Made by a program: the position numbers and the translations under genes. This document shows positions 1-5,078 of a stretch of DNA of 6,663 nucleotides, one piece after another; positions within the stretch are counted from its first letter, which is position 1; the number at the start of each line of letters is the position of its first letter. Source of the stretch: Bacteroidales bacterium. GTDB lineage: Bacteria > Bacteroidota > Bacteroidia > Bacteroidales > UBA932. The notes beneath the pieces were generated by a model. That model was not told the origin of the DNA. It did no database searches and saw nothing but the letters and a program-made list of their open reading frames with translations. The stretch spans positions 1 to 6,663 of the forward strand of contig JABUTP010000004.1 in NCBI GenBank assembly GCA_021443625.1, read 5' to 3'.

Positions 1-186
1 GGGATGCTCACCGACTCCCGCAGTTTTGTCAGTTATCCCCGCCACGAATATTTCCGCCGCATCCTTTGTTCAGTCCTCGGCGAAGACATCGAGAAGGGGA
101 AACTTCCCGCCTCGGAAATAGAGTTCATCGGCAAGATGGTGGAGGACATATCCTACAACAATGCTAAAAACTATTTCAATTTCTAA
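1..186 (+). CDS. uxaC: Uronate isomerase, C-terminal end (partial)
   Basis: This is the last 61 codons of a gene that begins before the window; the frame is open from base 1 and ends at TAA 184-186. The product resembles the C-terminus of UxaC (glucuronate/galacturonate isomerase, amidohydrolase superfamily, usually about 470 residues). Recognisable conserved stretches are [20 protein letters not shown] near the start of the visible part and the closing [11 protein letters not shown]. The enzyme converts D-glucuronate to D-fructuronate and D-galacturonate to D-tagaturonate in the cytoplasm, the first step of hexuronate breakdown. The metal-binding barrel core is outside the window, so catalytic residues cannot be checked. 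It lies 22 bp before kdgK and is probably co-transcribed with it. The identification rests on the C-terminal motifs and on the operon context, which agree. Confidence 0.9.
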   Translation, partial: GMLTDSRSFVSYPRHEYFRRILCSVLGEDIEKGKLPASEIEFIGKMVEDISYNNAKNYFNF

Positions 187-208
187 CTTTGGGAGTTTGT
201 AACAAACT

Positions 209-1234
209 ATGGCAAAAATCATAACATTCGGAGAGATTATGCTCCGGCTCAGTCCTGAAGGAAACGACAGGTTCATCCAGACAGATGCCTTCCGCATCAT
301 CCCCGGAGGCGGCGAGGCCAACGTGGCTGTAAGCCTCGCCAACTACGGACACGACTCGTGCTACGTCACCAAACTGCCTTCCCACGAAATAGGCCAGATT
401 GCGCTCAACGCTCTGCGCAGATATGGTGTCAACACCGGCTACATCAGCCGCGGCGGGGACCGCATCGGCTTGTACTATGCCGAAACCGGCGCCTCGATGC
501 GACCGTCCAAGGTCATTTACGACCGCGCCCACTCCGCCATTGCGGAGGCCGATCCGAAGGATTTCGACTTTGACGCAATAATGGAAGGGGCCGCCTGGTT
601 CCACTGGTCGGGCATTTCACCCGCCATCTCCGACAAGGCTGCAGAGCTGACCAGACTTGCCTGCGAAGCGGCCAGACGCCACAATGTCACGGTGAGCGTT
701 GATCTCAATTTCCGCAAGAAACTCTGGACAAGCGAAAAGGCCATCTCGGTGATGCGCCCCCTTATGAAATACGTTGACGTCTGCATCGGCAACGAAGAGG
801 ATGCGGAACTCTGCCTCGGCTTCAAACCCGAAGCCGACGTCGAGGCCGGCAACACCGATGCCTCCGGCTACGAGGGCATTTTCAGACAAATGATGCAGGA
901 GTTCGGCTTCAAATATGTCGTTTCGACCCTCAGGGAATCCTTCTCCGCCACCCGCAACGGCTGGAAAGCCCTCATCTACAACGGCAGGGAGTTCTACCAG
1001 TCGAAACGTTACGAGATTGACCCCATCATCGACCGCGTGGGAGGCGGAGACTCATTCTCCGGCGGCCTCATCCACGGAATGCTCAAGTACGAAGGCGACC
1101 AGGCCGCTGCCCTCGAATTTGCAGTGGCGGCTTCGGCCCTCAAACATACAGTCAACGGCGACTTCAATCTCGTGAGCGAAGCCGAGGTGCTGAGTCTTGC
1201 CGGAGGCAATGCGAACGGACGCGTACAACGATAA
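209..1234 (+). CDS. kdgK: 2-dehydro-3-deoxygluconokinase (KDG kinase), PfkB family
   Basis: A 341-residue PfkB/ribokinase-fold sugar kinase that phosphorylates 2-keto-3-deoxygluconate with ATP to KDPG, the substrate of the next gene. Visible features are the N-terminal substrate-binding glycines GGGEAN (residues 33-38), the DLNFRKKLW segment (165-173) typical of KDG kinases, the GNEED segment (194-198) and the C-terminal PfkB signature DRVGGGDSFSGG (275-286), whose Asp281 is the predicted catalytic base. The signature has GGGD where many PfkB enzymes have GAGD; a glycine there is tolerated and all key residues remain. The ATG at 209 gives the usual N-terminus (MAKIITFGEIMLRLSP). Only a weak GGAG 13 bases upstream resembles a ribosome-binding site. 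It sits 22 bp after uxaC and 12 bp before eda, consistent with one transcript. The exact sugar (KDG rather than a related keto-deoxy sugar) is inferred from the neighbours. Confidence 0.93.
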   Translation: MAKIITFGEIMLRLSPEGNDRFIQTDAFRIIPGGGEANVAVSLANYGHDSCYVTKLPSHEIGQIALNALRRYGVNTGYISRGGDRIGLYYAETGASMRPSKVIYDRAHSAIAEADPKDFDFDAIMEGAAWFHWSGISPAISDKAAELTRLACEAARRHNVTVSVDLNFRKKLWTSEKAISVMRPLMKYVDVCIGNEEDAELCLGFKPEADVEAGNTDASGYEGIFRQMMQEFGFKYVVSTLRESFSATRNGWKALIYNGREFYQSKRYEIDPIIDRVGGGDSFSGGLIHGMLKYEGDQAAALEFAVAASALKHTVNGDFNLVSEAEVLSLAGGNANGRVQR

Positions 1235-1246
1235 AACTGTAATGAT

Positions 1247-1912
1247 ATGGCAAAATACAGCAAATCAGAAGTCATCAGAACGATGAAGGAGACCGGTATG
1301 GTCCCCGTATTCTATAACTCCAGCCCGGAGATTTCAAAGAATGTGCTCAAGGCGTGCTACGATGGGGGCGTCAGGGCATTCGAATTCACCAACAGGGGCG
1401 ACTTCGCCCAGGAGGTGTTCGGCGAACTTGTAAAATATGCCAACAAGGAGCTCCCGGGAATGATAGTGGGCATCGGCTCGGTGGTTGACCCGGCAACGGC
1501 GGCGATGTATATCCAGCTCGGCGCCAACTTCGTTGTGGGGCCCCTCTTCAACCCTGATATAGCCCCGATATGCAACCGCAGGCTGATTCCCTACTGCCCC
1601 GGCTGCGGCACCGTTTCGGAGGTGGGCAGGGCGCAGGAACTCGGCTGCGACATCTGCAAGGTGTTCCCCGGCGACGTGCTCGGCCCCGCATTCGTGAAAG
1701 GGCTGCGCGCCCCCATGCCTTGGAGCCAGATTATGGTGACGGGCGGCGTGAAGCCCACCCGGGACAACCTTCAGGGGTGGTTCTCTGCGGGCGTCACCTG
1801 CGTGGGAATGGGGAGCAACCTCTTCCCCAAGGAGGTCATCGCCGCAGGCGAATGGTCCAAAATCACATCTCTATGCAAAGAAGCCCTCGACATCATCAAG
1901 GAAATACGATAA
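1247..1912 (+). CDS. eda: 2-dehydro-3-deoxyphosphogluconate (KDPG) aldolase
   Basis: A 221-residue class I aldolase that splits KDPG into pyruvate and glyceraldehyde-3-phosphate, the final step of hexuronate catabolism. The expected active-site elements are present: EFTNR (Glu46 and Arg50, matching the general acid/base Glu and pyruvate-binding Arg of E. coli Eda), the GIGSVVDP strand (75-82), [11 protein letters not shown] (94-104) and CKVFPGD (137-143), where Lys138 is the predicted Schiff-base lysine. TGGVKPT (165-171) is the phosphate-binding end. Length is close to the family norm of about 210-220. The ATG at 1247 follows kdgK by 12 bp; a second ATG at 1242 is out of frame. No SD-like sequence precedes the start. 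Some family members also act on 4-hydroxy-2-oxoglutarate, but the operon context favours KDPG. Confidence 0.93.
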   Translation: MAKYSKSEVIRTMKETGMVPVFYNSSPEISKNVLKACYDGGVRAFEFTNRGDFAQEVFGELVKYANKELPGMIVGIGSVVDPATAAMYIQLGANFVVGPLFNPDIAPICNRRLIPYCPGCGTVSEVGRAQELGCDICKVFPGDVLGPAFVKGLRAPMPWSQIMVTGGVKPTRDNLQGWFSAGVTCVGMGSNLFPKEVIAAGEWSKITSLCKEALDIIKEIR

Positions 1913-1923
1913 AACCCAGAAAT

Positions 1924-3375
1924 ATGAATACTCAAGCCAAACTTATGAGCAACTGGCGCTGGTGGCTCTGTTCGCTGCTGTTCGTGGCGACCACCGTCAA
2001 CTATCTTGACCGTCAGGTACTCTCGCTGACCTACGAGAACTTCATAAAGCCGGAATTCGGATGGACCGATGCCAATTACGGTACCATCACCAGCTTCTTC
2101 TCCATCTTCTACGCCATCTGCTGCCTCTTCGCGGGGAAGTTCGTGGATTGGATGGGAACCAAGAAAGGTTATCTGATAGCCATCGGAGTATGGTCTGTCG
2201 GCGCCTGCCTGCACGCTGCCTGCGGCTGGGGCACCGAACTTATCACCGGCGCAAATCTCAAGGCCCTTGAAGTCGGTTCCAACGCCGCTCTCGCCGTCGC
2301 CACCACCTCCGTATATCTGTTCCTGCTGTGTCGCGGCGTCCTCGCCCTTGGTGAGGCAGGAAACTTCCCTGCAGCCATCAAGGTGACCGCCGAATATTTC
2401 CCCAAGAAAGACCGTGCGTTCGCCACTTCCATCTTCAATGCGGGTGCCTCTGTAGGTGCTCTCGCAGCCCCTCTCTGCATCCCCGCACTTGCCAACAAGT
2501 GGGGTTGGGAGATGGCGTTCATCATCATCGGTGCGCTGGGCTTCGTATGGATGTTCTTCTGGGCATTCATGTATGACAAGCCCGAGAAGAGCAAACACGT
2601 CAACGCAGCCGAATTGGAGTACATCCATCAGGACGATGCCGCCGAGGCGGCTGAGAAGGCTGCAGAGACGGAGACATCTGCCGGCGAGCCCAAGATTTCC
2701 CTCTGGAAATGTTTCAGTTTCAAGCAGACCTGGGCATTCATCGTAGGCAAGTTCTTCACCGACGGCGTATGGTGGTTCTTCCTCTTCTGGGCACCGTCAT
2801 ACTTCAGCAACCAGTTCAACGCTCCCGTCACCAAACCCCTCGGGCAGGCCCTCATCTTCACTCTCTACGCGATTGTGACGGTGGTCTCCATCTTCGGAGG
2901 CTACCTTCCCAAAGTCTTCGTTGACAAGAAGGGGATGAATCCTTATAACGGACGTATGCTTGCGATGCTCATCTTCGCATTCTTCCCCATTTGCGCACTG
3001 CTTGCCCAACCCCTCGGAATGCACTTCAACAGCCCTTGGTGGCCCGCCGTCCTCATAGGTCTCGCAGCCGCAGGACATCAGGCGTGGAGCGCCAACCTCT
3101 TCTCCACCATCGGAGACATGTTCCCCAAGGCAGCCATCGCCACCGTAACCGGCATCGGTGCATTTGCGGGCGGTGTAGGTTCAATGATAATCCAAAAGGT
3201 TGCCGGAAATCTCTTCACCTACGCGGAGAATGCCGGCAGTGCATTCACCTTCCTCGGTTTCGAAGGGAAGCCCGCCGGGTACTTCATCATGTTCTGCTTC
3301 TGCGGCATCGCCTACCTGGTGGCCTGGGGCATCATGAAATCCCTGGTTCCCAAGTATTCGCCCATTGAGCAGTAA
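1924..3375 (+). CDS. exuT: MFS hexuronate transporter (ExuT-like)
   Basis: A 483-residue major facilitator superfamily permease, probably a proton symporter bringing galacturonate and/or glucuronate across the inner membrane. About 12 hydrophobic segments can be drawn (roughly 11-28, 52-70, 80-98, 121-141, 165-188, 197-216, 269-291, 307-328, 344-362, 371-390, 403-424, 452-471). Family marks are RWWLCSLLFVATTVNYLDRQ (12-31), the loop 2-3 motif GKFVDWMGTKKG (71-82) and RGVLALGEAGNFPAAIK (137-153), all characteristic of the ExuT/anion-cation symporter branch. A charged Ala/Glu-rich central loop lies around 217-268. The open frame extends upstream to 1570 over eda in another frame, but family similarity begins only after the ATG at 1924, 11 bp past the eda stop; an ATG at 1945 is a possible alternative. 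The protein is somewhat longer than E. coli ExuT (about 430), mostly in loops. Substrate is inferred from family and operon. Confidence 0.88.
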   Translation: MNTQAKLMSNWRWWLCSLLFVATTVNYLDRQVLSLTYENFIKPEFGWTDANYGTITSFFSIFYAICCLFAGKFVDWMGTKKGYLIAIGVWSVGACLHAACGWGTELITGANLKALEVGSNAALAVATTSVYLFLLCRGVLALGEAGNFPAAIKVTAEYFPKKDRAFATSIFNAGASVGALAAPLCIPALANKWGWEMAFIIIGALGFVWMFFWAFMYDKPEKSKHVNAAELEYIHQDDAAEAAEKAAETETSAGEPKISLWKCFSFKQTWAFIVGKFFTDGVWWFFLFWAPSYFSNQFNAPVTKPLGQALIFTLYAIVTVVSIFGGYLPKVFVDKKGMNPYNGRMLAMLIFAFFPICALLAQPLGMHFNSPWWPAVLIGLAAAGHQAWSANLFSTIGDMFPKAAIATVTGIGAFAGGVGSMIIQKVAGNLFTYAENAGSAFTFLGFEGKPAGYFIMFCFCGIAYLVAWGIMKSLVPKYSPIEQ

Positions 3376-3414
3376 CGGCTTTGGAACAATGCGGCTCTGA
3401 ACCGCCCTTAAACA

Positions 3415-3443
3415 GAAGGGGGCCCCGATGAAGGGCCCTCTTC
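3415..3443. terminator. Hairpin between convergent exuT and hpf, probably bidirectional terminator
   Basis: The arms 3415-3425 and 3433-3443 form an 11 bp GC-rich stem with one G-T wobble and a 7-base loop (cgatgaa). The stem ends 2 bp from the hpf stop codon and starts 39 bp after the exuT stop. Flanking T tracts are weak on both strands (gttatttg after it on plus, ctgttt after it on minus), so efficiency is uncertain. Its position between two convergent genes supports a shared terminator. Confidence 0.7.
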
Positions 3444-3445
3444 CG

Positions 3446-3736
3446 TTATTTGTATCTCTTTTCCTTGACTGCCACCAGCTTTTCCTTCAGGATTCCCGCA
3501 CATTCGGTAATGGCATTTTCGAACGTGTCGGCGTTGCGTTCCACAATCACCTCACTTCCCGGAACAAACACCCTGACTCTGACATTCTTGTTGTCGGGAT
3601 CGGGCAACAGCGACAGATCCACCTCGCAGCCGACCACCTCCTCATAGAACTTGTCCACCTTTCCCAGCTTCTTGTCGATGAAGTCCAACAGTTTCTGATC
3701 TGCGTCGAACTTGATTGATTGAACCTTAATTTCCAT
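3446..3736 (-). CDS. hpf: Ribosome hibernation-promoting factor, short form (HPF/RaiA family)
   Basis: A 96-residue protein of the HPF/RaiA (sigma-54 modulation protein) family. The start MEIKVQSIKFDADQKLLDFI, then KKLGKVDKFYEEV, the basic/hydrophobic strand NVRVRVFVPGSEVIVER and the final helix DTFENAITECAGILKEKL follow the beta-alpha-beta-beta-beta-alpha layout of the family. It has only this domain, so it is the short form. Family members bind the small subunit near the decoding centre and stabilise inactive ribosomes in slow growth. The ATG at 3736 overlaps the last 11 bp of the upstream recombinase gene, which suggests co-transcription. It is preceded by a strong SD (AAAGGAGGT, 5 bases from GGAGG to the ATG). 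The gene ends in TAA directly next to a terminator hairpin. Confidence 0.9.
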   Translation of the reverse strand: MEIKVQSIKFDADQKLLDFIDKKLGKVDKFYEEVVGCEVDLSLLPDPDNKNVRVRVFVPGSEVIVERNADTFENAITECAGILKEKLVAVKEKRYK

Positions 3737-3740
3737 TTGT

Positions 3741-3749
3741 ACCTCCTTT
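3741..3749 (-). promoter_or_regulatory. Strong Shine-Dalgarno of hpf, inside the recombinase 3' end
   Basis: The minus strand reads AAAGGAGGT with five bases (TACAA) between GGAGG and the hpf ATG at 3736. This is nine consecutive matches to the complement of the Bacteroidota 16S rRNA 3' end as I recall it. It lies within the last codons of the recombinase gene and fixes the hpf start. Confidence 0.8.
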
Positions 3750-4262
3750 TTTTGCCCTTGGATGGGCGGTTAAATAAGTGCTTTTGAGTTTTTCGAACGA
3801 ATTGTGGGTATAGACCTGTGTTGCCGCGAGCGACGAATGGCCCAGAATCTCCTTTATGCTGCTGAGATCCGCCCCCGCGTTAAGCAAATGCGTGGCGAGT
3901 GAATGTCTCAGGACGTGAGGCGATTTGCGGGCGCTGAATCCGTCTCTTCCGGAAAATTCCCGCCTTACCAGATTGTTCACAAAAGCCGGATACAACGGCT
4001 TCCGACTGTCGGTTAGGAAGAAATATCCCGATGGGTTTTCAACCCCTTCATCGTTCATCTTATTCAAATATAATGATAATTCGCGGCAAATCCTATCGGG
4101 AACCGGAATTTCTCGCTCCTTGTCACCCTTTCCTATAACCCTGATGACCTTGCGGCCGGGGTCGAAATCGCGGATTTTAAGGGCGCAGAGTTCGCTGCGG
4201 CGCATTCCGGTGACGTACAGAAGAAGGATTATCATATCGGAGCGCAATTCGCCGAAAGGAAC

Positions 4263-4265
4263 CTA
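4263..4265 (-). other. In-frame amber codon in the recombinase gene
   Basis: The plus strand reads cta at 4263-4265, i.e. TAG on the minus strand. The upstream (4266-4670) and downstream (3726-4262) parts are in the same frame, so this is a single nonsense codon and not a frameshift. It falls in the segment linking the DNA-binding and catalytic domains, ten codons before the first possible in-frame ATG (4235). The genes whose stops are visible here all end in TAA, so this is the only TAG in a gene frame in the window. Confidence 0.9.
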
Positions 4266-4676
4266 CCCGCTGTCTGCCCGCGATTGGGCCCTCTCTTCAA
4301 AATAACTCTCCAGAGTCGCTTCCGTATAGAAAACCGGCAGCCGGCGGTTTTCTTTGGGGCGATAAACCTTGCGGACCGGATTTGCGGCAAGACGGCCGCC
4401 ACGCACCAGCCAGTTGCAGAAACTGCTGAGCGCCGACAGCTTGAGGTTCACCGTGCGGGGCGAGAGTCCCCCCTCTATGGCGCTTGCCACGTATCCCCGG
4501 ATGAGATTTTTGGTCAACGCCTCCAGAATCTCCGCCTCCGAAAGGGCATCGGGAGTTTTGCCGTCATAGACAAATGCATAGTAATCGCGCAGGGCCTCCC
4601 CGTACAATGCCGCCGTCCGTGGGCTGTACCGCTTCTGGTTTGATATGTAATCCAAAAATCCGTCCGTCATAATGAA

Positions 4677-4681
4677 CCTCC
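4677..4681 (-). promoter_or_regulatory. Shine-Dalgarno of the recombinase gene
   Basis: The minus strand reads GCGGAGGTTCATT before the ATG at 4670, with six bases between GGAGG and the start codon. Spacing is good for an SD and supports the chosen start. Confidence 0.65.
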
Positions 4682-4689
4682 GCTTCTAA

Positions 4690-4697
4690 CAAATTTA
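4690..4697 (-). promoter_or_regulatory. Candidate -7 element for the recombinase-hpf operon
   Basis: The minus strand reads TAAATTTG, matching the Bacteroidota -7 consensus TAnnTTTG, 19 bases before the recombinase ATG. At the expected -33 distance there is only a T run and no TTTG, so the match is partial. A start a few bases downstream would give a very short leader holding the SD at 4677-4681. Confidence 0.45.
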
Positions 4698-4721
4698 CGC
4701 AAAACCTGACTGATAAAAAAA

Positions 4722-4752
4722 TTTGCCCGTTAGAAAAAGTTGGTTACCTTTG
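4722..4752 (+). promoter_or_regulatory. Bacteroidota-type promoter of rpsU
   Basis: TTTG at 4722-4725 (-33 element) and TACCTTTG at 4745-4752 (-7 element, consensus TAnnTTTG) are separated by 19 bp, the expected arrangement for the primary sigma factor of Bacteroidota. Transcription would start near 4757-4760, giving a leader of about 25 bases that carries the rpsU SD. Its upstream side is close to the divergent candidate promoter of the recombinase gene. Confidence 0.8.
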
Positions 4753-4764
4753 CATCCGCTAAAA

Positions 4765-4774
4765 AAAGGAGGTG
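4765..4774 (+). promoter_or_regulatory. Unusually strong Shine-Dalgarno of rpsU
   Basis: AAAGGAGGTG gives ten consecutive matches to the complement of the Bacteroidota 16S rRNA 3' end. Twelve bases separate GGAGG from the ATG at 4785, longer than usual. In Flavobacterium the bS21 gene has a strong SD, and bS21 itself helps hide the anti-SD in the ribosome, so translation of rpsU responds to bS21 shortage. The same autoregulation is inferred here, not shown. Confidence 0.75.
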
Positions 4775-4784
4775 TAACAACAGT

Positions 4785-4976
4785 ATGATCATAGTTCCCA
4801 TCAAAGAAGGCGAAAACATCGAACGCGCCCTCAAGAAATTCAAACGCAAATTCGAAAAGACCGGCATCGTAAAAGAACTCCGCAGCCGTCGTGAATTCCA
4901 GAAACCTTCTGTAAAGAACAGAATGAAGATGCAGAAGGCCATCTATGTTCAGCAGTTGCAGCTCCGCGACGAGTAA
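4785..4976 (+). CDS. rpsU: 30S ribosomal protein bS21
   Basis: A 63-residue basic protein matching bS21: MIIVPIKEGENIERALKKFKRKFEKTGIVKELRSRREFQKPSVKNR, followed by a basic/hydrophobic helix. bS21 sits on the 30S platform next to the 3' end of 16S rRNA. The open frame runs 15 codons further upstream, but that part overlaps the promoter -7 element and the SD and is not bS21-like, so the ATG at 4785 is the start. Length is in the usual range for Bacteroidota. It is divergent from the recombinase-hpf pair and followed at once by a terminator, so it is probably monocistronic. In many Bacteroidetes rpsU is the first gene of a same-direction cluster with the recombinase and hpf; here it is turned around relative to them. 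Confidence 0.95.
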   Translation: MIIVPIKEGENIERALKKFKRKFEKTGIVKELRSRREFQKPSVKNRMKMQKAIYVQQLQLRDE

Positions 4977-5008
4977 AAAAATCGGACCCCAAGGGCCCGA
5001 TTTTTTTT
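4975..5008 (+). terminator. Rho-independent terminator of rpsU
   Basis: The arms around 4975-4989 and 4993-5007 pair with a single A-C mismatch and a three-base loop (caa), followed by a run of eight T (5001-5008). Seven A at the left base pair with the T run, so it could also work on the minus strand. The left arm begins within the rpsU TAA stop codon. Confidence 0.9.
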
Positions 5009-5023
5009 GCAATGTATCTACAA

Positions 5024-5063
5024 AAAACCATCGGTCGGAAATCACATTCCGACCGATGGTTTT
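5024..5063 (-). terminator. Rho-independent terminator of the methylmalonyl-CoA mutase gene
   Basis: A perfect 17 bp inverted repeat (5024-5040 and 5047-5063) with the six-base loop atcaca. On the minus strand it lies 15 bp after the mutase stop and ends in a run of six T (5022-5027 read in reverse). Four T at its other end make it possibly bidirectional, backing up the rpsU terminator 15 bp away. Confidence 0.88.
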
Positions 5064-5078
5064 GTTCAGGGGATTCTG

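Larger units (their letters stand above)
3726..4670 (-). pseudogene. XerC/XerD-like tyrosine recombinase interrupted by an in-frame TAG
   Basis: Read through, this is a 314-codon tyrosine recombinase, a normal length for XerC/XerD proteins. Codons 1-135 hold the N-terminal SAM-like DNA-binding domain (KRYSPRTAALYGEALRDYYAF, LSPRTVNLKLSALSSFCNWL) and the linker RRLPVFYTEATLESYF. Codon 136 is TAG (4263-4265). The same frame then continues with VPFGELRSDMIILLLYVTGMRRSEL through the catalytic domain. All catalytic residues are present: Arg157, Lys181, His252 and Arg255 (HVLRH), His278 (LGHSS) and Tyr287. It stops at TAA 3726-3728, overlapping hpf by 11 bp. An SD (GGAGG) lies 6 bases before the ATG at 4670. 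The intact catalytic half suggests a very recent nonsense mutation, a sequencing error or readthrough rather than old decay. In Bacteroidetes this gene commonly sits beside rpsU and hpf. Whether it is the dif-acting Xer enzyme cannot be told here. Confidence 0.85.

Noticed and set aside
184..191. TAACTTTG overlapping the uxaC stop matches the -7 consensus TAnnTTTG and could be an internal promoter for kdgK.
   Set aside because: No TTTG or TTG at the -33 distance, and the tight 22 bp spacing fits read-through from uxaC; one short match is expected by chance.
1570..1923. Upstream extension of the transporter frame, which might suggest a fused N-terminal domain.
   Set aside because: It overlaps eda in another frame, is Arg/Pro-rich and has no transporter similarity; the ATG at 1924 begins the recognisable protein.
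1771..2628. A 285-codon open frame on the minus strand across eda and exuT.
   Set aside because: It lies opposite two well-identified genes, has low-complexity charged composition and no family resemblance; a shadow of GC-rich coding DNA.
3391..3405. Small inverted repeat gcgg...ccgc after exuT.
   Set aside because: Only four pairs; the 11 bp stem just downstream is the credible terminator.
3726..4247. The catalytic half of the recombinase as a separate gene starting at TTG 4247.
   Set aside because: It is in frame with the N-terminal half across one TAG, has no SD of its own, and alone would lack the DNA-binding domain; better described as one interrupted gene.
4740..4784. A longer rpsU start at 4740.
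   Set aside because: It would translate through the promoter -7 element and SD and add 15 residues absent from bS21 proteins.
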